Assembly: GCF_024139115.2 (NCBI RefSeq) | Contig: NC_085140.1 | Span: forward strand, 31,731,806-31,795,805 | From: Armigeres subalbatus | Taxonomy: Eukaryota > Arthropoda > Insecta > Diptera > Culicidae | Direction of reading: 5' to 3' | DNA length: 64,000 nt | Shown here: piece by piece, positions 1 to 11,675 of the stretch | How positions within the stretch are numbered: the stretch's first letter is position 1 | Layout of the letters: each line of letters begins with the position of its first letter | Notes under the pieces: model-generated | Seen by the model: only the letters and a program-made list of their open reading frames with translations | Databases searched by the model: none | Told to the model about the DNA's origin: nothing | Translations under genes and position numbers: made by a program

Positions 1-3000
1 GGAAAGTTAAACATGTTGAATCTAGAACCTCAACCGTGAAATTCGCACCAAACACTGCACTTGAATTTACATTCCATGAACGCCAAGATCGCACGTCCGC
101 GCTTTCATCTCTTAATGGGTTTGATTTCTTTTGATGAATTTATTCCGGACTCCTGGCAGCGGTAATCAATTTCGAGCACGCGCGCACGACTGGGCGCTGA
201 CTGAACTGGCCAGCCCTGTAGTGCGGGTGTAATGGTCTGGTCAGCTGATGGATTCGAGTCGAGCAACTTCTCGGCGCTGCTGGCTGCTGTCTGCAACGTT
301 GCTGAACAATATGCAGGGTAAATAGTGAACTATGGATCAGCAATTGGCTGAACGGGGACGGGGCCTCAGCTTACGCATGTCTGGCTTGGTCAACAAAGAA
401 AGTGGCTCAAGAGGGCAGAGTGGAATCTGAGGGTTGCGTATGGGGTTATATTTAGTTCGATGATGGATTGAGTTTGGTATAAACAGATATGTGGATGTGA
501 GTCTTATTTAGCGAATGTAATAGTTTCCGGAGCATTGAGGCAACAGGATTTATAATCTCACAGTGATTCTCACTCTTCAGACGTGAATCAGTCAAGACAT
601 GAACATCTCTATAATAAAACATAAAAACATAATTTCTTCAGCATTTTTGGGTTATAGGAACTTCCTCGGAAAGTTTTTCGGAAATTCTTAAAAAATTATA
701 CAGGAAATTCTCCTGAAAGGCGTCGGCTCACGTAGCGAAAAGCCGTTCGGATTTTGATGATAATTTTTAACCCAACGTCGGGCCTTCCGATGGTCGAGAA
801 AGCAAAGGTCTAGCATATTTTCATTGTTGAGATCTTAAGCAGGGGATACGCAACTTAAATAGTTAGGTACTATCCCACGGCTCGAGCCGTAAATTCGCTT
901 GGCAGATGCGATTTTTTTAATGCTTTCCTTAAACGTTTTGTGCGTTACAGTTAGATTGTTGCTTTCCAAGTCGGCGAGATTTTCCAAGCATTCGATGCAT
1001 GCAGGCATCAGATTGCCAGTAAGCTTTGATCTACAAGCTTTTAAAAAATCAAACAAGAAGTACACTATCGAAGAGAAGTAGTTGACATTGATCGCTTTTT
1101 CATAATGATTAGATTCAAATTTCACCTATTTTGTGCAGTCAAATCATAAACGAGTTAGTGATAACAAATATTGGGCTGGGTTGTGGAAAGTCCCAAACTT
1201 GTTTCCATTTCTACTCTGAATCCAGCCCTGCACTAGTACACGACACTTAGGAATGACCTCATGCTGTCTCCAGCGACTTGCGGCCAAATGCCATCCATAC
1301 GGAACCCGTCATAATATTTAAAGTACACACATATGTATTGCCACAGCAGCATCGATGTCGACAGTCCAGCTCCAGCAGCAGCGCGCTCGATTCCATAATA
1401 GTAGCCGGAGAAGAAACCATCCGGTCAATATGGCACTGCTCTTCAAATTGTCCGACACGGTGGCAGCATCACCCATTTTTAATGATGCTGTACCACCCAA
1501 TTTAATTGAGATTCATACATATGTATATATGTACGTTTGAGCATCAGTTCTGGTCTGCGGAACCATTCTCATTATGTCAGCTGAGATTATAAACTTGTTG
1601 TTTTATCCGAATAATTATTTTTGATGATGGGGCATGACAATTCTTTCGTATTAAAATTTAAGACTTTAATTCACTATGAAAATGTTACAAGTTGAAAGCA
1701 TGCAACATTCTACAAGGAAGGTTAATTCATGTAGTTCACAACATTCTGCGAGGACCATTGTGGTCCAGGCAGAAGCGTGGTTATCGTTCTCGGCGACGTC
1801 GACGGAGGCCAGCGCCGAGGTTGTTTATTTGCCTTTATGCTTCTCGCTTCGCGCCAGAAGCAAGCACTAATAATGCAACAACGCTGCCGATTAATAACAC
1901 AAACTACTGCCAGTTGTAAGGGAATGTGGGAGACCGATTTCTTTCTCGTTGATCCAATCATATCTAATCTGATATCTCTGACGCCACACCGTAGCGCCAA
2001 ATACGATATCCGGCGTGAGACAGGATAATGAATTTGGTTGCGTGGGCTTCAGTTCGTTTGATAATCCACACGTAAATCGACTCTTATTTTTATGATATTC
2101 GTTTTTTTCCAGTTTTGAATCGACCCCTAGATCCGCGTATCGCGTCCCCTTAATCAGCAAGTACGATCTCCATTCACCATCGTCGACGGTCGTCGCGCGC
2201 CGTCTAGATAAATTGCTGGATTACATGTAGCGTTAAATTGAACCGCGCCAACCGCTTGATGCATATTCCTCCCGTGAATGGCTCACTTACTTTGAATAAC
2301 ATAGCGCTAACGAGCGGGATGGTGGCGGGCGGTTAAAAGATGTTCCGAACATGCACAAAAATGATATGAGCAATTCACGTTTTTGTGTGTATCGTTGTAT
2401 GTATATGATTCGGAGAAAAATATGAACCACATTCCAGAATTTAGCAGTTGCTTCACACTTTAATGAAGGACCTTAACATTTTGGTAGATATCGTTTATAT
2501 CAACCGCATCGTTGTTTGTATAGCGTAGGTACTACAATTTAGCATTTTTTTTAGGGCAGAGAATATCAAGATAAAAGGCCCTTGGATCGGAATGCGCCGG
2601 CAGTGACATTGGTGGTGGCAGTTGGTATGGAGAAACAAATATGCAACCAATTTCAAAAAACGAATTCAGCAGAAGAGCTCGCCAGTAGCATTCATATCCC
2701 ATTCCTATTTCATGTGGAGAGCAAGTTCACTGATAGCATTTCCAGTGCAAAAGCAGGACTTGGGACTTGATTTGAAAAGTGACATTAATTTTGAAAACAT
2801 CAATTATAGCTTGACCGATTTGTTTGCACTTTTTTTCGGTTTTGAAAATTGACCTGTTTCAAAATAACGGTATTTTGAGCGACAGGCCAGCGTACTAAAA
2901 ATGATTGCAGTTTAAGGTGGTTATATAACAAAGCCACAAATCGGCCATCTTGGAAACCACGTGCTTTTTCTAGTGATTTTTCAAGAACACAAATTGAGAG

Positions 3001-3134
3001 AACCACAACGCCCATGGGGATGAAACATTCGTAGATCGTTTCCTTACTCATGCTAAACAATCGACTTTAATTTCAGCATTGTACGACAATTATTACGCTA
3101 GATTTGAATATTTGATAATAGGAGTACAAACTCG
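1..3134. other. Unassigned AT-rich sequence
   Basis: I see no recognisable gene, terminal repeat pair or tandem array here. The open frames are short, overlap on both strands and show no motif. A weak run of GGAAATTCTC-like motifs near 655-720 resembles degenerate members of the GGAATTCCTCC repeat family seen later in the window. Confidence 0.5.
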
Positions 3135-3159
3135 TGTGGTGAATTTAAAATTCACCACA
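3135..3159. repeat. 25-bp perfect palindrome
   Basis: Two 12-base arms (TGTGGTGAATTT and its exact complement) surround a single A. It lies just upstream of the larger foldback at 3203 and may be a relic of another palindromic element. No function is implied. Confidence 0.6.
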
Positions 3160-3202
3160 TGGCTTGATTGTATAATCACCTTAACGAAATCGATTTTCAT
3201 TT

Positions 3203-3433
3203 CAAGATAAAATTTTCAAAACGACTTATCTGCTTTTGTAAACAAAAATTCAAACGACGATTTGACGAATCTGATAGCTCGCCCACGCAAACCAACACCA
3301 TCAACAGGTAGCGGAAACCTTCACCTACCTATTGGTGGTGTTGGTTTGCGTGGGAGAGCTATCAGATTCGTCAATTCGTCGTTTGAATCTTTGTTTACAA
3401 AAGCAGATAAGTCGTTTTGAAAATTTTATCTTG
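3203..3433. mobile_element. Foldback MITE, about 231 bp
   Basis: The left arm (3203 to about 3302) is repeated in inverted orientation on the right (about 3332-3433). Both arms hold CAAGATAAAATTTTC, a CGACTTATCTGC block and CCCACGCAAACCAACACCA, with only a short spacer between them. The arms differ at a few positions. No coding capacity is present. The motif CCCACGCCAACCAACACCATCAA recurs near 22004, so this is a dispersed family. Superfamily not determined. Confidence 0.75.
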
Positions 3434-3470
3434 ATTTGTTTGTGTTTTTAAGTACGGGAAGGGTACTTAA

Positions 3471-4738
3471 CCCTTATGTTACCGACAGGGTACCCGGGTA
3501 CCTTTTTTGTTTTCAAGTGAATTTTTTTAAGGTTCTAAATGTCGCAAGAAATTGAAACTCCGTGACGTCTTCAAACTCGGCAAAATTTAGGTCTGGGTGA
3601 TATCAGAATGAAAATCCAGTACGGCTTGGGAAGGTCTTCTGAATATTTTCACCCCGTAACGTACCGACAGGGTACCCGGGTTCCCACGTTCTTGGTATGA
3701 CCATAACTTCGTCAGTTTTCAACCGATTTGGATGATTCCATTTGCTATGGATTCAGAAATGTCACATATAACCGATTCGGATTAGGGGTCGTACACTTAT
3801 AACGTAAGCAATTTTTCAGGTTTTTTTTGGCCCCCCTCCCCCATGTAAGATTTTTTTTCATACAAATGATTTTTTATTTATATGGAGTGTAAGATATTGA
3901 CCGAACCCCCTCCCCCATAAGTGCTTACGTAATATGTGTACGGCCCCTTACCTGGTTCCCGGAATTGCGGATTAGCTGGACTATGTATCAAAAATGGATA
4001 AATTGATGCTATAGAAACCAAATGATGATTTCTTGTATCTTGAGTTACCAGTTTCGTAGAAAATTCGAGGATTATGACTTCACAACGTGTTAGGACCACC
4101 TGATCGTTTGATCTCGGAACGGACATCCCGGAATAGGTCCTATAGTGGCCGCAAATTAATTCTGAAGAAACCCTGGCAATATGAGTATCAAAATTCTTGG
4201 AATCATTCCATAAATATGTTTTCTATGTTCCACGGGAACCTGTTCCAGGATGACCGGTTCGTTGTCAAACTATCGTACGGTCTAATAATTCAAAAGATCA
4301 TGCTTCTGAAACAATTTCATGAATTTTGATACCCATGTTGCCAGGATTTCTTCAGAATTAGTTTGTGGCCACTTTAGGCCCCACTGGAACCTGTTTCCGG
4401 AATACCCATTCCAGGATTAAATCATAAGATGGTCCTGTAACGTTTTTAGGTTATATTCTTTTAATTTCCAACGAAGTTCATCAATCAGTTTTATTTGGTT
4501 GAATATATATCTTCAATGTTTCTATACTTTTGGACTTGGCCCAGTAAATCCGGAATTCCGGTAACCAGGTAATACGAATCGATTTTATGTATCGAATAGC
4601 GGTTACGTTCCTGAATCCGTAGCAACCAAAATCGTCAAAATCGTTGAAAAACTGACAATTTTATGATCATTTTAAGTCCGTGGGAACCCGGGTACCCTGT
4701 CGGTAACGTAAGGGTGTTTTTTGTAGGTAACAAGAGGG
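3471..4738. mobile_element. piggyBac-type non-autonomous element, 1268 bp, TTAA TSD
   Basis: TTAA lies immediately outside both ends (3467-3470 and 4739-4742). The termini start with CCC and end with GGG: CCCTTATGTTACC on the left, GGTAACAAGAGGG on the right. A TTAA target duplication with CCC...GGG ends is the hallmark of the piggyBac superfamily. Just inside, the block GACAGGGTACCCGGGT occurs at about 3485 and 3666 and inverted at about 4687. The stretch 3655-3770 is an inverted copy of about 4600-4712, so the subterminal regions are also palindromic. No transposase frame is visible, so it would need a transposase supplied in trans. Confidence 0.8.
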
Positions 4739-4742
4739 TTAA

Positions 4743-6024
4743 ATACGATCAGAACATCTAATAAATCTATTTCAACCGCTTTGATATAGATTTCAATGCG
4801 ATACAGTTTTTAGAATTTATGCCTACCCCGATGCCTACCCACTAACAAACATTCCTTCCTGAGCTTTCTGTGGAGACGCAGAGGCTAACACGGTCTTCAG
4901 ACAGCAAGCTTGCTGCTATTATTCTTTCCATCTTCCAATCCCATTCCCAATCGCAGTCAGCATTTTTTTTAGTTATTTTTAACTGATCTTGATTATTCAA
5001 TAAAGTGTCGTCCATCAAATCATATTTCCATTGCCTCGTCTTTCTAAAGTCGTAACTAGAGCAGATGTTAACTGTTCAAGAAGCGGCTTGCTCACAGCTT
5101 AGAGATAATGATATCACATACATGTTAGAAGAAAGTTCGTTCAATTTATATCGTCAGCAAAAATTGTGCTCTGTTTGCTTTAATCCTTTTCTTCCCACGA
5201 TTTTTCAATGATTTCAATAGGGCGGAATCAGCTTTGGAAACAATACTTAAATAAAAGTTCTTTGGCATAGCTGAAATTTATGGAAAACGAAAATACTTTT
5301 TTAATTGTAAATCAGAAGTTACTTGAATGTTTTCAATAGCTTCATTGCTCTCACACAAAATAAAAGCAGTCTAGCGAAACCATTTACATGTGCCCGATAT
5401 TGTGTTGTGTTGTTGAAACAATGATGAATGTTGGAGGTACGAATTTGGATGGAGCTCTATAAATAGCCACCATGGGAAGGAAAGGGTTAAAAAATCACTT
5501 CTATATACAAATTCTTCATGCCTACCGTATCCTAACGGAACTATCAAAACTATAATTTCGCCTCTAATTTTTTCATCAAAATGGACTTTTTATTCGTCTC
5601 TATTAAAAAAAATTAAAATAGACATCTAAGTTTGGTTAATGATATTATCATTTCTATTTAATCGTCAACTATTGAGACACAATGATGTACACAGCCCTGG
5701 TAAAAAAATGGAGAAAGAGCAAAGCTTTATCATGTTGGCATCGAAAAGGCACCCCCTTGAGCATGGTTTTGGTAGCCCTGTCCCAGGTAAGTTATTCTAC
5801 CGTAAATCTTCGTGGTTACAGACTAAACTTCAGGGTTTGCAGGATTCGATCTCAAAGGATGATGATAGACGATAAAAACGACGTATAATTCTCGCACAAT
5901 CATTATAAACCACGAAAACAAGCTTTGTGCGACCTGACACAAGTACGAAGAAATTAGAATCGAAGAAGCATTCTCCACTCACTTGAACGCTATGATAAAA
6001 AGCTTATTTCAAGCTCTATCTGGT
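4743..6024. other. Unassigned AT-rich sequence
   Basis: No supported gene. A TATA-like CTATAAATAG (5459-5468) sits just before CCACCATGG, but the following frame ends after about 27 codons. A consensus splice-donor string CAGGTAAGT lies near 5785, with no convincing exon around it. Confidence 0.4.
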
Positions 6025-6243
6025 AAAAGGACGAATGTCGCAAGAGAGAATTCTTTTCATTGACTTTCCCTCTTTTGAATTAAAGTGACAAGCAGAAAAT
6101 TTCTGTGCAGTTTATCACCTCAGAATGCAAGTTTACATTGTTTCGTTCTGAGGTGATACACAAAGAAATCCGCTGCTTGTCACTTTTATTCAAAAGAGGG
6201 GAAGTCGACAAAGAGAATCCTCTCTTGCGTCATTCGCCCTTAT
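6025..6243. mobile_element. Foldback MITE, about 219 bp
   Basis: The left arm carries GACGAATGTCGCAAGAGAG, then a CCCTCTTTTGAAT block and AGTGACAAGCAG. The same blocks return inverted on the right, ending CTCTTGCGTCATTCGCCC. A shorter inner inverted repeat, ATCACCTCAGAA / TTCTGAGGTGAT, lies near the centre. There is no coding capacity. Confidence 0.7.
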
Positions 6244-6449
6244 TCTAGATAGCGCTCAATTTCTCGTTTTTTTGCTGTAGAGGACTTCTTTTTTCCGTAC
6301 TGCTGTTTGAAACCAGCTAACATGCATAATCAGCAACGGTGCACCACGTGAATAACTAAAACTTTTTAAAAGAATTTATTATGGAGTATATTTTCCCGAA
6401 TCAGGTCATTCTTGTTACAGTTTGCCAAGGAATTATCTCATGAATCATT

Positions 6450-6570
6450 TTGCTTGAGAATCGCTATATGTAATTCCATTGGCGTTTCTCGATGCCTAGT
6501 ACGTTAAGTACGAGACACTGAAGACGGCATTACAGTTGAGTTCGAAACACGTATCTGTAATGATTACATC
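6450..6570. repeat. Dispersed repeat related to 44.8 and 49.6 kb
   Basis: The string AAGTACGAGACACTGAAGAC followed by TTCGAAACACGTATCTGTAA matches a similar block at 44823-44880. Part of it (GTCGAAATACGTATCTG) occurs again in the palindrome at 49526-49730. This looks like a degraded copy of the same MITE family. Boundaries are approximate. Confidence 0.5.
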
Positions 6571-6703
6571 GAGCGGACGTTGGCGATGGCATCCGTTAGC
6601 GGTCCCAACGGTATTCCCTTATCAACGTCTGTCGAAAATTCTATCGCAGCGTTGGCAAGCGGTTTTCGTGGCGGTTTCCGATAGAGATTGCTGTAGTGTT
6701 CAC

Positions 6704-6930
6704 CAGTGTTGGTAGAATTAGAATCTACTCAAATCTCAATCATTGAGGCTTCATGCACGAGCTAACTCGCTTGCGATTCTGTGTAGAGAGAGGAGCATCG
6801 CGCTTGAGTTTCTTCGACAGAATCGCATCGCTTCGTTCACTCGCCGAAAAATGATTTCGCTCTAAAAAGTGTCAAAACGCAATCGAGGCGTACATATTGT
6901 GTACATATGGATTTATTAGCCATTGGCGCA
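6704..6930 (+). mobile_element. hAT-type MITE copy, 3' truncated
   Basis: The copy starts CAGTGTTGGTAGAATTAG and then matches the complete element at 13475-13844 through the CATGCACGAGCT, ACTCGCTTGCGATTCTGT and TATGGATTTRTTAKCCATTG blocks. No matching right end (CCAACACTG) follows, so this copy seems to have lost its 3' half. Confidence 0.6.
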
Positions 6931-7530
6931 CGTGTGGCATCGACGAATAATTGGAGTTCGTATCCTACTGTGGAGAATAGGGGAGGAGAAGACCGCCAGC
7001 TGTAACCCGATTAATCCGAAATCACAGTACGCATGAAGGTTTGATTATGCCAGAAACGCAGAAGGTTGTGATGTGGTTTATATGCAAGCCATTTATAGTT
7101 TTCTTTGTTCCTCTGACATAAAAGTGTACACAGAAAAAATAAAGAACCTAAAAAAAGTTTAGAAAACTTAACTTTGAGTACGAAGTTCAATTTTTTAACC
7201 CAAAAATAAGTAGTTTTCTCACTCTCTCTCATGAATGATATTATAAACAAAGAGAGCTGCATCGACCCAACGTGTGCTGTTCCGTGGAAGAAGCCAAATT
7301 TGAGCTGTTTTCACTATAGTCTCGGGTGAGTGAAAATAACATAAATTTGAGTTGGTGAAACTTTATAGTGGTTGAAAATTCAACGCGGGAGTAAAGGCAA
7401 AGTATTCACCGGTTTTTTTTCGCATTTTAGTTATTTTTGGTTTCTTCCACGCAAGGGCGGATTTGAGCGAAAAGAACCATGCATTGAGTTGTTTCGCGGT
7501 TCCGTGTAATACTTTTGTTTTTTTCTTTTT
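6931..7530. other. Unassigned sequence
   Basis: No recognisable gene or repeat. Short frames occur on both strands without motifs. Confidence 0.4.
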
Positions 7531-7539
7531 CTTCAAAGT

Positions 7540-7905
7540 TTTTTTTGTTTTGTCTCTGTCTTTCTGTCCCGTAGAGCGCCGTAGCTCTGGCTGTCCGGAA
7601 GATGCTCCCATTCGAACCATTCTTGGAGCACGACGACACACCACATCGTCCCCGACGCCAAATGACCGGATGAGCTGCTGAAATTCCTTGATTATGATGA
7701 TTGTCTGATTCCCGAATCCTAATCCCTGTCGATCCTTAAACATCGTAAACCTAACCTCGAGTCACCACGAGCACGTTGGCTTATTTTCCTCTCTTACTAA
7801 TTTAATAATAAGATTATGTCGATGTACATATCACAAAGAAACGTGGCTCCGTAAAGTGTTATACACGCCTGAGCCTACCAAATAAATGAACTTGAAAAAA
7901 AAACG
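7540..7905 (+). mobile_element. Probable 3' end of a non-LTR retrotransposon
   Basis: The segment ends in ACGCCTGAGCCTACCAAATAAATGAACTTG followed by a run of A, a layout typical of a LINE 3' UTR with AATAAA and a poly(A) tail. The upstream part (7560-7750) is more GC-rich and gene-like than its surroundings but has no full frame. This is inferred as a 5'-truncated copy. The clade is not determined. Confidence 0.4.
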
Positions 7906-8274
7906 AAGAAGGTCAGGATTCTTGTAAATCCTAAGTTTATGTTAACGATTAGAATTCTAAGAAGCAAGTTGGAATCTCGTTTAGAAGGTGAATGCATTTT
8001 ACGGTTCATGTTCGTATTGAAATTTCAATTGCAAATTTTGGCTATTATTCCGATCTTGGTTCTTTGAAACCTTAGAATAATCAATTTTTCAATATTGGTA
8101 TGTGAATTGGTAGGTTTGCGATTTTATAACTTGCTTTATTTAAAAATCCTCAGCCATTAAACAGCCTCAGCAGTCTCTCCCTTCTGTTGGTATTGCTGGT
8201 CAGGAACTCGTTCATTCGTTTCAGTTTTGTAGCGATTTGTTCCGATCTGTTCCGATGTCGAGCTCATTCATCAG

Positions 8275-8640
8275 TTGAACCGGACAGATGAAGCATCGTA
8301 GGAAGTGGAACGCCCAGAGCAGTAAAGAGCAAGCGGCCAAATATATTCGACCCCTGTTCTAGATGATCCTGAAGAGGAAATAGGAGCTGAGCCGGATCTT
8401 GGAAAAATTCCAGGACGAAAACGAGTTTGCGATGTTTAGTTTTCGCTTCCACACCAACGGCGACAGTATCGCAGTCGCCAAGTGAAAGTCGCGTCGCGTG
8501 TTGTTGGGGGGACCTTAATTCGTGAGGAATAATAAGCCGCTGCCCATGGCAATGACAATATTATGTCATTGGGGCGTCTCAATATCCCTGAATGGTAGCA
8601 CTGTTACTTGTGCAAAACAACCCATAAAAACGATCCATAA
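8275..8640 (+). pseudogene. Unidentified protein-coding relic
   Basis: One forward frame reads as plausible protein for about 120 codons, interrupted by four stop codons. Recognisable stretches include KFQDENEFAMFSFRFHTNG and NKPLPMAMTILCHWGVS. I do not recognise the family. It could be a decayed host-gene copy or retroelement segment. The 8264-8452 minus frame is taken as its shadow. Confidence 0.3.
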
Positions 8641-9266
8641 ATAACACCTGCTGGTTTCATGAAACGTCACCATAAATCTATAAAATAGTCTAGGAGTATC
8701 CATAAAACATAATTTTAAGATCTATTACTGCGCTAACAATAAGCAATTATAGGAAAATATGATCAAATATGAAAAATGATCCATAAATCTTTGTAAAATG
8801 ATCAATTTAAACTATTTGTAAACTAAAATTTTGATCCATAAAAAAACAATTTTGCCTTGTTATGATCTATAATTTTAGTCATATGATCCATAGTTTTGGC
8901 GAAATGATCCATAATTTTGTTCTTATGATCTATAATTTTGATTATATGATGCATAACCCTTGGAAAGAAGGCCAAGACCGGAACATATTTTTCTATTAAA
9001 TTCTAAATTTCAGCGTAGTTATTGATACAGGGTTTGAAAAAAAATATCTTCCTTTTACTTCCACTATTTGGTTTTTACGTGTACATCTTCAGTGTGTTGT
9101 TTATCGACTATTTTTTGTTCAAACCCTGTAACATTTTTCCCCTAAGACGCTCAAAATTAATTATTAAGTAGTTATTGATCTTAAAATTATTCCTTCTGGT
9201 TACTTTTGAACTTCTTTATGGATTTATGATAGCGTTTTACGGAACAATTAGGTGTTATTTACGGAT
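8631..9266. mobile_element. AT-rich foldback with CCATAA/ATGATCCATAA motifs
   Basis: CGATCCATAAATAACACCT on the left returns inverted on the right as GGTGTTATTTACGGATC, and the adjacent CATAAATC blocks are also paired. The interior carries many ATGATCCATAATTTT repeats around 8780-8950. A smaller TA-flanked element sits inside it at 9028-9128. Confidence 0.55.
9028..9128. mobile_element. Small TA-flanked MITE, about 101 bp
   Basis: The ends are CAGGGTTTGAA and TTCAAACCCTG, perfect inverted repeats, each with TA immediately outside. This is the signature of a Tc1/mariner-type non-autonomous element. It is nested in the foldback at 8631-9266. Confidence 0.6.
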
Positions 9267-9559
9267 CTTTTTTTACAATTTCTCATAGATCATTTCTTAT
9301 TTTTTATCTGCAATGTTTTGCCTTCCCCATTCGTTCCAACAGCAGGTGAATCGGAGCCAAGCTAGCGAGTTAAGTGCTAGGCATTGGGCTCATGTTGACT
9401 CAAGGGCTTACATATGTTGGCTCAGAGAGGCAAGTTGGCTAAGATGGTCCAAAGGAGCTGATAGTTGAACATCCAATTTAATCCTTCAGCAGCAAAATGC
9501 TGTAACTAAAGTCGGATAAAGAGTTCCGATCAGTGACTAGAGGATCAACATAGAGTCGG
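9267..9559. other. Unassigned sequence
   Basis: Nothing recognised. The segment contains GCTCA/GGCTCA-rich phrases but no clear repeat unit. Confidence 0.4.
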
Positions 9560-9567
9560 GTTAGAAC

Positions 9568-9827
9568 CTGGGAGGGAGCTCTCGATACTACACATCAAAT
9601 AAACAAATACTGTTGTCAGGCAACAAGCAAATTTTCTACAAGAATAAACAATCAACGTAGGCGCCACCTAAAAGACCAAATTTTGTTTTGTGTGTTATTG
9701 TTGTTATATTGCCTTACAAAATTTTCTTGACGAGAGTTTTGTTCTCGGCTCACACTGACACATCATGACAGCTGGATTTCGGCTCGGCTTGACACACACA
9801 TTTTTTGAATCTGTTTCTCCCTCCCAG
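9568..9827. mobile_element. MITE with 8-bp TSD, 260 bp
   Basis: The perfect 11-bp terminal inverted repeat CTGGGAGGGAG / CTCCCTCCCAG is flanked on both sides by the identical octamer GTTAGAAC (9560-9567 and 9828-9835). An 8-bp target duplication points to hAT or P-like transposition. The interior has no coding capacity. Confidence 0.8.
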
Positions 9828-9835
9828 GTTAGAAC

Positions 9836-10880
9836 CCTTGCCAATCGAGTCCTAATCAAGGGCGGTTCTCATCGAATTTCATCGAAAACCTTTCTCAACG
9901 AATTTAAAAAAACGACATTGCTCACAAACTTCATTACCCCAAAATATGACCCCATGCAAAATTTGAGATCAATCGGGCATGATTTAGGGGTGCCTAAAAT
10001 TCATCAAAGTTTTGAAATTTTTACCCATGTAAATTTCCCAAGTCGAAAAAGTCGAAAATCAAATTTTAGTTTTTGATGCCAAATGCCTTAAAAATGCATG
10101 AAACTTCGAAATCTGAAGTAACCTAAAAAATTTTTTTTTTAAAGATATCGATTTTTTACCTTAGAACATTCTTGGGACTTTTTTTTCAGATGATGAAAAT
10201 TTTTTTCATCGAATTTTTATAACGGACGATACGTAACGACGACGCGGTCTAGTTCAACAGGAATCACGTTATCGAGGACAGCAAAAATAAACTTCCATTA
10301 GGAAAAAAATTGAAAAAAATTGAAAAATTGAAAAAAAATCCCCCAAAAAATAACAAGTTGCCAATAAATAAATCAGGATGAAAGCAATAAATGAGTATAA
10401 AAGTTTCCTAATTAATGTAAAATTTCCGTAAGCAATCAATTTTTCCAAAATTTAAAAGCATTTTTGAAATTAGAAATTGTAATTATAAAAAAAGAATTCC
10501 TTAAAGAAATTAAAATCTTCCAATAATTAAAATACAAAACTTACCCCAATAAATCTAATTTTGCTACAATTAATTGAAAAATTTCCAGAGAATAAATCTC
10601 TTTTTCTTAAAAAGAAACAATAAAAGACTATAAGAAAAAAGAATATTTCATAAAAAATAGAAAAGCCAAAAAAAATAATAAACATGGACAATAGACGCTT
10701 TTAAAGAAGGGGTCATCTATAGAAAAGAAAATATTAGTATTATTGGATTTTTATATATTTCCATGAATATTCCAGATTTTTTTATTGCTCGTTATTTATT
10801 TTCATTGTGGAAAGTTTTTCAAAATATGTAGTTTAAATATTTTTTGTGTAAAATTTTGTACTTCTACATACATCTCGCGG
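9836..10880. repeat. Very AT-rich region with a dispersed foldback relic
   Basis: From about 10280 the sequence is poly-A rich and contains GCCAATAAATAAATCAGGATGAAAGCAATAAAT. That is close to ACCAATAAAGAAATCAGGGTATGAGCAATAAAT at about 37929. The right part (10780-10870) has partly inverted counterparts. It is interpreted as a decayed member of the family better preserved at 37865-38578. The 9765-10076 frame has no recognised domain. Confidence 0.4.
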
Positions 10881-11516
10881 GCTTTCAAGAAGTTGATAAA
10901 CCACCGGTATCATTGAATTATTAACGAACGATATGGACGAAAGTTTTTGTTCTTCTCAGCTTAGCTTTCAGAGGACCAAACAAATGCATATTAAGAACAC
11001 CTTTAAAAATGCCGACTTTAAACTCAATTTTGTTACAGTAACTAGCATACTTTACTTTTACAGTAACATGGCGTAACATATTTTACGATCATCGATTTGA
11101 AAAACTCTTTTTTTATAATATTGAGTTAGATCCAAAAACAAGATACCTAAGAGCTTATCACGAAAATGGCAAAGTGGGAGTCTGTTGGAAAACTATCAAT
11201 CCATTCTGCGATGGTTCACCACAAGCATTTTACGGATGGCAAATAGTCACGACTGCTTCGATTAATATTTCGGTGTCTTTCCGTTGAAGTTTTTATAAAG
11301 CCTACTTCGATGCTTTCAAATCTATTGGATATTGATTGCTATTCTATAATTCACACCAAGTACCATTTTACTGCCGCACATTTCCTCTCTTCTCAGGATT
11401 TGTATTGTTATGGAAAGCAACATTTTAAATCAACAATGCTAACTAACATTATGTTTGACCAAAAACATGCTCAAAACCCTTAAAAAAACATGTGTTAATT
11501 TTTATTGCCTATAATT
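10881..11516. other. Unassigned sequence
   Basis: No recognisable gene, terminal repeats or tandem repeats were found. Confidence 0.4.
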
Positions 11517-11675
11517 AATAGGGGAACTGCTCCGCACTTCATCTTATAGCTCTCATTTTCATCCCACGTCCCAAAACAAAGCAATGAAAAGGGATTAGAT
11601 TTGTTTCTTATTTTTGAGATTTTTTTCTGCAGTGAGCAAGCGTTAGTAAAAAGAGCCGACGCGATTGGTGCTGTA

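Noticed and set aside
5440..5560. TATA box followed by CCACCATGG
   Set aside because: The ATG is too close to the TATA motif and the frame stops after about 27 codons.
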